Positions 1 through 7,818 of a stretch of 9,244 nt of DNA are shown one piece after another (the first letter of the stretch is position 1; each line of letters opens with the position of its first letter). Source of the stretch: Bacteroidota bacterium (GTDB lineage: Bacteria; Bacteroidota; Rhodothermia; Rhodothermales; UBA10348); NCBI GenBank assembly GCA_018623785.1, contig JAAZVD010000040.1, positions 1-9,244 of the forward strand, in the 5' to 3' direction. Made by a program: the position numbers and the translations under genes. Below the pieces are notes generated by a model. That model was not told the DNA's origin. It searched no databases and saw only the letters and a list, made by a program, of their open reading frames with translations.

Positions 1-1
1 C

Positions 2-1504
2 GGCGATGGCTATTCCGAGGCCCGTATGCGCCTCTCCGATGCAGGTGTGCGCGCCGCCATGGATGGTGTAGACCTCTCCGGCAGCACGGACGTGGAGATC
101 GTTATCACGCCCGATGCCAAGGTGTTTGATGGCCGTTTTGCCAACAACGCCTGGCTGCAGGAGCTGCCAGATCCCACCACTAAGGTAGTCTGGGATAATG
201 TGGCTTCCATGAACCCGGTTACAGCCGAAAAGTTGGGTGTGGGCGCCAAGCTAAACGCAGGCAAATACTATGGGGACGTTGTTCGTCTTGAGGCCGGTGG
301 CCACACTGCCGAGTTGCCGGTCTGGATTCAGCCGGGCATGGCGGATGGTTCCATCCACGTGACCCTTGGTTACGGTCGGAATATCACCAGCGAACGCCCC
401 GAACGTAACACCCCGTTCTTTGACCTGGATGATTACACGGATGTCTACGGAAAGGGCGCCATCTCCACGGGAGTTGGCGTCAATACGGCTTCGCTGGCCG
501 TGTCCGGTTGCATCGCGCCGGTCGGGGTCACCAGAGCGTCGACCGGCTATCTGGTGGCATCCACCCAGGACCACGGTGCCATCGATGCGCCCCACGTAGG
601 GGAGGAGGTCAAGAGTCGCGGTCTGTTCCGCATGGCCACGGTAGAGGAATACCGGGCCGACCCGGATTTCGTGAAGGGCGGAGAGCCGGCGCCTCTGAAA
701 GAAGATTGGGAAGACTACCCCACGCTCTGGGAAGCCAACCATCCCAAGGATTCGGTCGAAATTACCTCGTCGAACTACCACGCCAACCAGTGGGGCATGG
801 TCATCGACCTGAACACGTGTACGGGCTGTAATGCCTGTGTTGTGGCGTGTCAGGCGGAGAACAACATCCAGGTAGTTGGAAAACAGGAAGTAGCTCGTGG
901 ACGCGAAATGCACTGGCTGCGCCTGGACCGTTACTTCGTCTCTGGCGATGGATCCTCCTACGAGGATCCCCAGATGGTTATCCAGCCGATGCCCTGTCAG
1001 CACTGCGAAAATGCGCCGTGCGAGCAGGTTTGTCCGGTGGCCGCTACGGTGCACTCTCCGGATGGTACCAACCAGATGATTTACAACCGCTGCATCGGGA
1101 CGCGCTACTGCGCAAACAACTGCCCGTACAAAGTGCGCCGGTTCAACTTCTTCAACTGGACCAAGACGCTTCCGGACACGCTGCACATGGCGTCCAACCC
1201 GAACGTAACCGTCCGCTCCCGCGGTGTGATGGAGAAGTGCTCCTTCTGCATCCAGCGCATCCGCGGCGCCAACAAGGTGGCGAATGTCGAAAATCGAGAG
1301 CTGCAGGATGGCGAAGTCGTGACGGCTTGCCAGCAGGTCTGTCCCGCCAATGCCATCACTTTCGGCGACCTTTCGAATCCTGACAGCGCCGTTTCGCGAC
1401 GCCGTCAGTCGGATCGTCGTTATGAGCTGCTTGCAGAGCTCAACGTCAAACCGCGCGTCAGTTACCTGGGTCGGGTTCGTAACCCGAATCCAAATCTGGC
1501 CTGA
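2..1504 (+). CDS. actB: Alternative complex III iron-sulfur subunit ActB, C-terminal part (5' end outside window)
   Basis: ActB is the large periplasm-facing subunit that takes electrons from the quinol site in ActC and passes them toward the c haems. The frame is open from base 2, so the Met at 26 is internal. Visible first is the end of the molybdopterin-oxidoreductase-like half (about 50-480), including the conserved-looking [10 protein letters not shown] and VWIQPG stretches. After a linker comes the ferredoxin-like half, with four Cys groups. Group 1 is CxxCxxCxxxC, codons at 818, 827, 836 and 848. Group 2 is CxxCxxxxCxxxC at 995, 1004, 1019 and 1031. Group 3 is [11 protein letters not shown] at 1091, 1109 and 1121. 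Group 4 is CxxC at 1238 and 1247 plus CxxxC at 1328 and 1340. These 15 Cys fit three [4Fe-4S] clusters and one [3Fe-4S] cluster, since Thr stands where a fourth Cys would be in group 3. That is the cluster content reported for ACIII. The family protein is about 1000 residues, so roughly half is missing upstream. actC follows after 38 bases. Confidence 0.96.
   Translation, partial: GDGYSEARMRLSDAGVRAAMDGVDLSGSTDVEIVITPDAKVFDGRFANNAWLQELPDPTTKVVWDNVASMNPVTAEKLGVGAKLNAGKYYGDVVRLEAGGHTAELPVWIQPGMADGSIHVTLGYGRNITSERPERNTPFFDLDDYTDVYGKGAISTGVGVNTASLAVSGCIAPVGVTRASTGYLVASTQDHGAIDAPHVGEEVKSRGLFRMATVEEYRADPDFVKGGEPAPLKEDWEDYPTLWEANHPKDSVEITSSNYHANQWGMVIDLNTCTGCNACVVACQAENNIQVVGKQEVARGREMHWLRLDRYFVSGDGSSYEDPQMVIQPMPCQHCENAPCEQVCPVAATVHSPDGTNQMIYNRCIGTRYCANNCPYKVRRFNFFNWTKTLPDTLHMASNPNVTVRSRGVMEKCSFCIQRIRGANKVANVENRELQDGEVVTACQQVCPANAITFGDLSNPDSAVSRRRQSDRRYELLAELNVKPRVSYLGRVRNPNPNLA
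950..969 (+). repeat. Perfect 8-bp inverted repeat inside actB
   Basis: GGATCCTC (950-957) and GAGGATCC (962-969) form a perfect stem around the loop CTAC. It lies between the first and second Cys groups of actB and codes for a surface-like GDGSSYEDP loop. It is probably incidental. Confidence 0.4.
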
Positions 1505-1542
1505 TTCACCCGCCATCCAACGCAATAGAAAACGCTACGCCT

Positions 1543-2991
<1,449 letters not shown>

Positions 2992-3022
2992 CCCGCTAAC
3001 GAGTATTTCAACAGACGCAGCC

Positions 3023-3631
3023 ATGCTGAATCAACTGGCACGTGACGTCAAGGCAAGCATGAGCATCTACGATGCCGGCGAGGACCAAGTCTATGGTCTG
3101 CTTGCCGAGTTTGCCCATCCCGGAGAGCTATTGCACGCCGCTGAAGCCATCCATGAAGCGGGATTCCGTCACTTTGACACCCATTCGCCCTTCCCAATCC
3201 ACGGTATGGACAAGGCGATGGGCTTGGGTAATTCTCTGGTAGGTTGGATTACCCTGGGAGGTGGTATTACCGGGTTGTCCCTGGCCACCCTCATGCAGTG
3301 GTGGATGGGTGCGGTTGATTACCCAATCAACATTTCGGGCAAACCGTTCTTTGCCATTGAGCCCTCGATTCCAATCATGTTCGAGCTTACGGTACTGCTG
3401 GCCTCGCTGGCCACGGCTGCCGGTATGTTCGCGTTGAACGGCCTTCCCCGTCCGTACAACCCGCTGTTCTATTCGAAGAACTTCGCGCGCGTCACGGATG
3501 ATGCTTTTTTCCTCCACATTGCAGCCAGTGATCGCAAGTTTGATCAGGAGACGACAGCTCAGATGCTGCAAGAGCTGGGCGCAAGCAACGTCGAAACCAT
3601 CCACGATCACGGAGAGGAGGACCAGGATTGA
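3023..3631 (+). CDS. actD: Alternative complex III subunit ActD (DUF3341 family)
   Basis: Encodes a 202-residue protein of the DUF3341 family, the small two-helix ACIII subunit that packs against ActC and ActF. The N-terminal soluble part (VYGLLAEF, then an amphipathic helix, then FRHFDTHSPFPIHGMDKAMG) reads as a beta-alpha-beta unit. Two membrane segments follow (about residues 70-95 and 115-138), then NGLPRPYNPLF. A second soluble unit comes last (FFLHIAASDRKFD ... MLQELGASNVETI), also beta-alpha-beta in pattern. No redox-cofactor motif is visible, so a structural role is inferred. Start choice: the frame is open to an ATG at 2936, but that would overlap actC by 56 bases and add a low-complexity leader. 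ATG 3023, 31 bases after the actC stop, is preferred. ATG 3059, with an AAGG a few bases upstream, would give 190 residues and is a real alternative. The 3' end carries a purine-rich AGGAGG just before the stop. Confidence 0.92.
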   Translation: MLNQLARDVKASMSIYDAGEDQVYGLLAEFAHPGELLHAAEAIHEAGFRHFDTHSPFPIHGMDKAMGLGNSLVGWITLGGGITGLSLATLMQWWMGAVDYPINISGKPFFAIEPSIPIMFELTVLLASLATAAGMFALNGLPRPYNPLFYSKNFARVTDDAFFLHIAASDRKFDQETTAQMLQELGASNVETIHDHGEEDQD

Positions 3632-3663
3632 AGGATGCCGACGGGCTCCTCGACAACACGATC

Positions 3664-4275
3664 ATGATGAAACGCATACCCCACATTGCATCGGCCTTTT
3701 TCATGGCAGCCGTCATGCTGCTTGGTAGCGGATGCCAAGGATCGCTCTCGGACAAACCTCCGGTGCACTTGAATCAGAACATGGACTTCCAGGAGCGTTT
3801 TGACGCTCAGGAAGCGAATACCTTCTTTGCCGATGGACGTGCCATGCGCGCGCCCGTCCGCGGGACGGTCGCGCGCGGGTACCTCAAGGACGACACCGCC
3901 CTGTGGACCGGACGGGACGCATCCGGCGACTTCGTGGACAAAAACCCTTTGACCGTGGACATGGCGCTTCTCGAGCGTGGCCGTGAGAAGTACGAAATCT
4001 ACTGCAGCGTCTGCCACGGCCTGGCCGGGGATGGACAGGGTATCATCATGACGGGAGGGTACGGCTATGTGCCTGCCCCGACCTACCACAGCGACATGCT
4101 GCGGGCGCAGCCGGACGGCTATATCTACGATGCCCTGACCTGGGGCGTTCGGAGTATGCCGGGTTATGGTACGCAGGTCAAAGTGGAAGACCGCTGGGCC
4201 ATCGTGGCCTACACCCGAGCCCTGCAGCGCAGTCAGGCTGCCTCGGTAAATGATGTGCCCGAGAGCGAACGATAG
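3664..4275 (+). CDS. actE: Alternative complex III monohaem cytochrome c subunit ActE, probable lipoprotein
   Basis: Encodes a 203-residue cytochrome c, the monohaem ACIII subunit thought to deliver electrons toward the terminal oxidase on the periplasmic side. The N-terminus (MMKRIP, then a hydrophobic stretch ending LLGSGC) looks like a lipoprotein signal with Cys24 as the lipidated residue. Gly at -3 is not the ideal lipobox residue. The middle (LNQNMDFQERFDAQ, FFADGRAMRAPV, GTVARG) matches the pattern of ActE proteins. The haem motif CSVCH is at Cys114, Cys117 and His118. Met165 in SMPGYG is the likely sixth ligand, and the protein ends with the helix DRWAIVAYTRALQ. The ATG at 3664 (or the adjacent one at 3667) is chosen because it opens a basic signal peptide. 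A TTG at 3628 lies behind a good AGGAGG but would add an acidic 12-residue leader. A very strong stem-loop lies inside the gene at 3846-3876. Confidence 0.94.
   Translation: MMKRIPHIASAFFMAAVMLLGSGCQGSLSDKPPVHLNQNMDFQERFDAQEANTFFADGRAMRAPVRGTVARGYLKDDTALWTGRDASGDFVDKNPLTVDMALLERGREKYEIYCSVCHGLAGDGQGIIMTGGYGYVPAPTYHSDMLRAQPDGYIYDALTWGVRSMPGYGTQVKVEDRWAIVAYTRALQRSQAASVNDVPESER
3846..3876 (+). repeat. Strong GC inverted repeat (13 of 14 pairs, 3-base loop) inside actE
   Basis: The left arm GCGCGCG (3846-3852) and CCGTCC (3854-3859) pairs with GGACGG (3863-3868) and CGCGCGC (3870-3876). One mismatch (3853/3869) interrupts the stem, and GCG forms the loop. Almost every pair is G-C, so the RNA hairpin should be very stable. 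It lies about 180 bases inside actE, in the part coding AMRAPVRGTVARG. That peptide looks conserved in the family, so coding constraint may explain part of the symmetry. No T-run follows, so it is not an intrinsic terminator. Confidence 0.6.
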
Positions 4276-4340
4276 ACCTAAAACGCATCTTTATTGCAAC
4301 CACGTGACCCGGTCAACGGGTAACCAAGAAGCGAAAGCGA
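4276..4340 (+). other. Longest intergenic gap (actE-actF), with a weak hairpin
   Basis: This 65-base spacer is the only gap in the window above about 45 bases. It holds a small inverted repeat, ACCCG (4307-4311) and CGGGT (4317-4321), with a 5-base loop, overlapping the end of a CACGTG palindrome (4301-4306). No T-run follows, so it is not a convincing intrinsic terminator. No -10/-35 or -7/-33 promoter pair stands out. It is most likely an untranslated spacer inside one transcript; a processing site or protein-binding site is possible but unsupported. Confidence 0.25.
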
Positions 4341-5603
4341 ATGTCTGAGACCGTAAAACGTAGTAATCCGCTGGTCTGGCTGATCGACCCGTTGAAATCG
4401 ACGGCCAGCCACGCTGACCCCGCCTACCGCTTTTCGTGGTCGCAGGCCGCATGGCTGCTGCCCCTAGCAATAGGGATCGCAGGCCTTGTAGTCAGCGCTG
4501 TGGGTTGGGCTACCGATTCCCATCAGTTCTATTTCTCCTACCTGATCGGTTGGGCCTTCTGCCTGTCCATTGCGTTGGGAGCCTATTTCTTCGTGGTAAT
4601 CCAGCACCTGACGAAGGCCCGTTGGAGTGTCGTGCTGCGTCGCATCCCAGAAACCTTACTATGGTCGTTTCCGCTCTTGGCGATACTCAGCATCCCGGTT
4701 ATCCTGGGTATGCACGATCTGTATCACTGGACGCACCATGATCTGATTGATCCGGCCAGCCCGACTTACGATCCGATTATTGCCGGTAAAGCCGGATACC
4801 TGAACACGCCGTTTTTCTTGGCCCGTCTCGCGTTCTACTTCATTGTCTGGACGGTTGTATCCCACAAATTGTACTCGCTCAGCATCAAGCAGGATGTTGA
4901 CCCCGATGCCTCCATTCCGCAGCGACTGCGCAAGACGAGTGCCATCGGCCTGGTCTTGGGTGCCATCAGTACAGCCTTTGCCGGGATGGATATTCTGATG
5001 TCCCTCGACCCGCACTGGTTTTCCACCATCTTCGGTATCTACTTCTTTGCAGGCTCGTTCATGGTCATCATGGCTGTGATGGCCCTTTCCGCCATGTTGT
5101 TGCAGCGTTTCGGCATGCTCAAGGGGGTAATCAAGATTGATCATTACCAGGATCTGGGCAAATTCCTGTTCGGGTTCACGGTTTTCTGGGCCTACATTGG
5201 CTTCAGCCAGTATATGCTCATCTGGTACGGTAACCTCCCGGAAGAGACCCTCTTCTATCGTCATCGTCTGGAGCATGGATGGGAAACGTTCTCTGCCATC
5301 CTGTTGCTGGGTCACTTCATCATCCCGTTCGTAGTGCTCATCGGCCGCTGGTCCAAGCGCCTCCTGCCACTTCTGGGCTTCATGTGCGTCTGGATGATGG
5401 TTATGCACTGGTTCGACTATTTCTGGGTAGCTGCGCCCGTACTTCATGGGGACCACGCTACCATGAGCCTGTATGACATTGCTGCCTGGCTGGGTCTCTT
5501 CGGAGTATTTGCTGGCGCATTCATGTACCGCCTGAGCCGCCATCCGCTCGTTCCGCAGCGGGACCCGCGGCTTCATAAGTCCCTGACGTTCACCAATACC
5601 TGA
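4341..5603 (+). CDS. actF: Alternative complex III membrane subunit ActF (NrfD/PsrC-like)
   Basis: A 420-residue integral membrane protein, the second NrfD-like subunit of ACIII. About ten hydrophobic segments are visible, near residues 35-56, 64-90, 104-123, 155-178, 200-217, 226-254, 273-295, 316-335, 340-363 and 380-397. Recognisable stretches are GMHDLYHWTHHD (residues 123-134), GYLNTPFFLARL after the third helix, MDILMSLDPHWFSTIFG, LGKFLFGFTVFWAYIGFSQY and MHWFDYFW. In the solved ACIII structures ActF resembles ActC but is not known to bind a catalytic quinol; a part in proton translocation has been proposed. No metal or haem motif is seen. ATG 4341 follows a 65-base gap, the longest in the window, and is preceded by a purine-rich stretch (AGAAGCGAAAGCGA) without a strict Shine-Dalgarno sequence. 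The next gene starts 14 bases after the stop. Confidence 0.95.
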   Translation: MSETVKRSNPLVWLIDPLKSTASHADPAYRFSWSQAAWLLPLAIGIAGLVVSAVGWATDSHQFYFSYLIGWAFCLSIALGAYFFVVIQHLTKARWSVVLRRIPETLLWSFPLLAILSIPVILGMHDLYHWTHHDLIDPASPTYDPIIAGKAGYLNTPFFLARLAFYFIVWTVVSHKLYSLSIKQDVDPDASIPQRLRKTSAIGLVLGAISTAFAGMDILMSLDPHWFSTIFGIYFFAGSFMVIMAVMALSAMLLQRFGMLKGVIKIDHYQDLGKFLFGFTVFWAYIGFSQYMLIWYGNLPEETLFYRHRLEHGWETFSAILLLGHFIIPFVVLIGRWSKRLLPLLGFMCVWMMVMHWFDYFWVAAPVLHGDHATMSLYDIAAWLGLFGVFAGAFMYRLSRHPLVPQRDPRLHKSLTFTNT

Positions 5604-5617
5604 TCCGATCCACCATC

Positions 5618-5920
5618 ATGGGAGAGGCACAAACACATCCCGGTGTCGAACCGGAAGACATAAATACAGGCACACTGTTTCGTGTCATTGGCGTATCGGC
5701 TATCGTGGTGGTCATTCTGGTGGCCATTGGGGTAAACATGTCCATGCGGAAGTTCAAGGAAGTTCAACTGGAAGTCACGGAACTGACCGGCTATCCGGAG
5801 CTTCATGAGACTGAGATGATGGGCGCATCCAAACTGAGCGGTTACGAGGCTCAGGTCGATGGCACCTACCGCATCCCCATTGAGCGTGCCATGGAACTCG
5901 AAGTGCGCGACGCCCAGTAG
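5618..5920 (+). CDS. Small single-helix membrane protein with C-terminal RIPIxRAMEL motif, ACIII/oxidase-associated (possible ActG)
   Basis: Encodes 100 residues. A polar N-terminus (about 1-20) is followed by one strong membrane helix (about 21-41, FRVIGVSAIVVVILVAIGVN). A basic MRKFK turn and a roughly 55-residue soluble tail follow. The tail ends in LSGYEAQVDGTYRIPIERAM (residues 73-92) and ELEVRDAQ. I recall the pattern of a GYxxVD-like element followed by a (V/Y)RIPI(D/E)RAM(E/D)L element from short proteins lying beside Sco and cytochrome oxidase genes in several phyla. I cannot verify that here. The orientation is unproven. A single-helix subunit named ActG is described for Rhodothermus ACIII, and this protein has the right size and place to be its counterpart, but I could not confirm homology. 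It has no Cys and no haem or metal-ligand motif. It starts 14 bases after actF and its stop lies 2 bases before the sco start, so it is surely co-transcribed and probably translationally coupled. Confidence 0.8.
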   Translation: MGEAQTHPGVEPEDINTGTLFRVIGVSAIVVVILVAIGVNMSMRKFKEVQLEVTELTGYPELHETEMMGASKLSGYEAQVDGTYRIPIERAMELEVRDAQ

Positions 5921-5922
5921 GT

Positions 5923-6819
5923 TTGTCTACACGAAGAAGTTTCCCCCCCCGGCATCACGTTATCGGACGCCTCCTCAGACATAGCATCGTACTCCTGCTC
6001 CTGACAGGATTTGGTCGGTTGCCAGTCATGGCCCAAGCAGACCAAGAACGTCCGGCCAGTGAACTGCCTGGAGCACTGCGGGGTGTCGGTGTGGATGAGA
6101 AGTTGGGAAATCTGCTGCCTGCAGAAGCGGTTTTTCGTGATTCAGAGGACCGGGAGGTGACCATCGGTGACTATCTGGGTACTGGGCGCCCGCTGCTGGT
6201 CAACTTCATCTATCACAACTGCCCGATGCTGTGCAGCATTACGCTCGAAGCGCTTGGTATGACTCTTTCCGATATGGATTGGACGCCGGGGAACGAATTC
6301 GATGTGCTGTCCATCAGCTTCGGGGCGGGCGAGACACCGGAAATGGCGGCACGCGCCAAAGAGCGCATGGTGGCCAAACTGGGCCGGGAAGAGGCTGCGC
6401 AGGGCTGGCATTTCCTAGTAGGCGATTCTACGAATATTGCGCTCGTCACGCAGTCGGTAGGGTACGTGTTCAAATGGGTTGCGCAGACCCGCGAGTACGC
6501 CCACCCAGCAGTACTGGTATTCGCCGGGGAAGACGGAACGGTCACCCGGTATTTACACGGACTCGATCTGCCTGCGGACGATGTTCGCAAAGCACTGGTT
6601 GAGGCTTCGGAAGGAACAGTCGGTACGGCCGTGGATCAGATACTCATGTTCTGTTATCAGTACGACCCTGACTCGAATTCCTATGTCATTCATGCAACAA
6701 ACCTGATGAAACTCGGTGGAATGCTAACGTTGATGGTAATGGGCATCGGCCTCTTCATCTTCTGGAGAAGAGAGCGCGAAGGTCATACCGTTCGTATTCC
6801 CCGCCCCGCATCAGGTTGA
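5923..6819 (+). CDS. sco: Sco1/SenC-type copper chaperone with signal peptide and C-terminal membrane anchor
   Basis: Encodes a 298-residue thioredoxin-fold protein that likely binds copper and assists CuA assembly in CoxB. A basic N-terminus and hydrophobic core (about 13-34) end in VMAQA, a plausible signal-peptidase site near residue 39. The thioredoxin-like domain follows (about 48-230). It contains NFIYHNCPMLC with the CxxxC copper ligands Cys100 and Cys104, VLSISFGAGETPE, GWHFLVGD, and the third ligand His194 in EYAHPAVLVF. An additional element, CYQYDPDSNSYVIHATNLMK (243-262), leads into a membrane helix (about 263-281) and a basic tail, as I recall for Sco proteins from ACIII/caa3 clusters. 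The start is TTG at 5923, the only acceptable in-frame start that keeps the signal peptide; the first in-frame ATG (residue 36) would remove it. A run of eight C lies at 5943-5950 in the signal-peptide region. A redox or signalling role is possible for Sco proteins, but the context favours CuA assembly. Confidence 0.93.
   Translation: MSTRRSFPPRHHVIGRLLRHSIVLLLLTGFGRLPVMAQADQERPASELPGALRGVGVDEKLGNLLPAEAVFRDSEDREVTIGDYLGTGRPLLVNFIYHNCPMLCSITLEALGMTLSDMDWTPGNEFDVLSISFGAGETPEMAARAKERMVAKLGREEAAQGWHFLVGDSTNIALVTQSVGYVFKWVAQTREYAHPAVLVFAGEDGTVTRYLHGLDLPADDVRKALVEASEGTVGTAVDQILMFCYQYDPDSNSYVIHATNLMKLGGMLTLMVMGIGLFIFWRREREGHTVRIPRPASG
5943..5950 (+). repeat. C8 homopolymer in the sco signal-peptide coding region
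   Basis: Eight consecutive C lie about 20 bases after the TTG start. A one-base slip would frameshift sco before its copper site. No ATG or GTG that would rescue translation is visible in the other two frames of the short stretch between the upstream stop and the tract. Either this is a stable tract or it is a place where sequencing or replication error could matter. Confidence 0.6.
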
Positions 6820-6830
6820 TCACTCAAGCA

Positions 6831-6836
6831 AGAGGA
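6831..6836 (+). promoter_or_regulatory. Shine-Dalgarno-like AGAGGA before coxB
   Basis: AGAGGA lies 10 bases upstream of the coxB ATG at 6847, in the 27-base gap after sco. It is one of the few plausible ribosome-binding sites in the window; most of the other genes show no such sequence at a usable distance. Confidence 0.4.
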
Positions 6837-6846
6837 AGAATCCACA

Positions 6847-7773
6847 ATGGGCGATAACGGATCTGTATGGCTGCCCGATCCAGGTACAGCTCTCGCAGGA
6901 GAAGTTGACTCGCTGTTCTGGTTCGTGTTCTGGACCAGCACCATCATGTTTGCCATGGTTATCCTGGCAAAAGTGTACTTCATGCTGAAGTACAAGCGAA
7001 CCGACGAACGCGACGTTCCCGCACCGGTAGAGGAGAGTAAAATTCTCGAAGCTGCCTGGATTGTCGTTCCCACGATTCTCGTTTTGATCGTGTTTACGTG
7101 GGGCTTCGACGTCTTTGTCAAACTGAGCAGTGCTCCACCGGACGCCTATCAGGTCAATGTCAGGGCGCAGCAGTGGTCTTGGGAATTTGCCTACGACGAA
7201 GGAGCCACGTCCTACACGGAGCTTTATGTGCCTGTGGGTCGGCCGGTCAAACTGAACATGACCTCGGCCGATGTGCTCCACTCTTTTTACGTGCCCTCAT
7301 TTCGGGTCAAGCATGATGTGATTCCGAACAGGTACACATCCGTCTGGTTTCAGGCGGAAGAGCCGGGAGAGTATGACATTCACTGTACAGAATATTGCGG
7401 TACGCAACATTCCGGCATGAATGCAAAGGTTGTGGCGGTGTCGGAGGAGGATTTTGCCATGTGGATTGCGGAGCAAAGCCAAGACCTCCCGCCGGCAGTA
7501 CTGGGTCAGCAGGTATTTGCTCAGTGCCAGGCATGCCACTCGGTAGACGGCACGCCCGGTATCGGCCCCAGTCTGGCCGGTATTTACGGCAAGGAGCATT
7601 CGTTTACCGATGGCACATCGACCGTTGTCGATGACGACTACCTGTTGGAGTCCATCATCAATCCGATGGCCAAGATCCGCGAAGGATACCAACCCGTCAT
7701 GCCCGCCGGATTCTCTGCGCTCTCGCAGAAGCAGCTGGACGGTCTCGTAGCCTACATCAAAACGCTCGAGTAG
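6847..7773 (+). CDS. coxB: caa3-type cytochrome c oxidase subunit II with CuA domain and fused cytochrome c
   Basis: Encodes 308 residues and forms the electron entry of the terminal oxidase. Two membrane helices (about 22-46 and 67-91) form the usual hairpin, joined by a charged loop. The periplasmic cupredoxin domain (about 100-200) has the aromatic QQWSWEF. The CuA ligands are His145 (DVLHSFYVP), Cys180, Glu182, Cys184, His188 and Met191 (HCTEYCGTQHSGM), all present. A C-terminal cytochrome c domain follows (about 216-308) with CQACH (Cys227, Cys230, His231), GIGPSLAGIYG and Met285 in VMPAGF as likely sixth ligand. The fused haem c makes this a caa3 enzyme able to accept electrons directly from a cytochrome c or from ACIII. 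There is no cleavable signal peptide or lipobox at the N-terminus (MGDNGSVWLPDPG); I infer the hairpin alone targets the protein. ATG 6847 follows a weak AGAGGA. Confidence 0.97.
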   Translation: MGDNGSVWLPDPGTALAGEVDSLFWFVFWTSTIMFAMVILAKVYFMLKYKRTDERDVPAPVEESKILEAAWIVVPTILVLIVFTWGFDVFVKLSSAPPDAYQVNVRAQQWSWEFAYDEGATSYTELYVPVGRPVKLNMTSADVLHSFYVPSFRVKHDVIPNRYTSVWFQAEEPGEYDIHCTEYCGTQHSGMNAKVVAVSEEDFAMWIAEQSQDLPPAVLGQQVFAQCQACHSVDGTPGIGPSLAGIYGKEHSFTDGTSTVVDDDYLLESIINPMAKIREGYQPVMPAGFSALSQKQLDGLVAYIKTLE

Positions 7774-7818
7774 TCCGCACCCCGGACCATTTCAAGGAAT
7801 CGACAAGCGCATACCCCA

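Noticed and set aside
26..28. Start of actB at ATG 26
   Set aside because: The frame is open upstream to the window edge, and the protein begins in the middle of a known domain, so this Met is internal.
251..1525. 424-codon open frame on the - strand opposite actB
   Set aside because: It is a shadow of actB: Arg/His/Val-rich with no recognisable domain or membrane pattern, while the + strand has a fully conserved Fe-S subunit.
4307..4321. Possible terminator between actE and actF
   Set aside because: The stem is only 5 bp and no T-run follows, so it is unlikely to stop transcription.
4659..5576. 305-codon open frame on the - strand opposite actF
   Set aside because: It is a highly charged, low-hydrophobicity product with no domain, as expected from reading a membrane-protein gene backwards.
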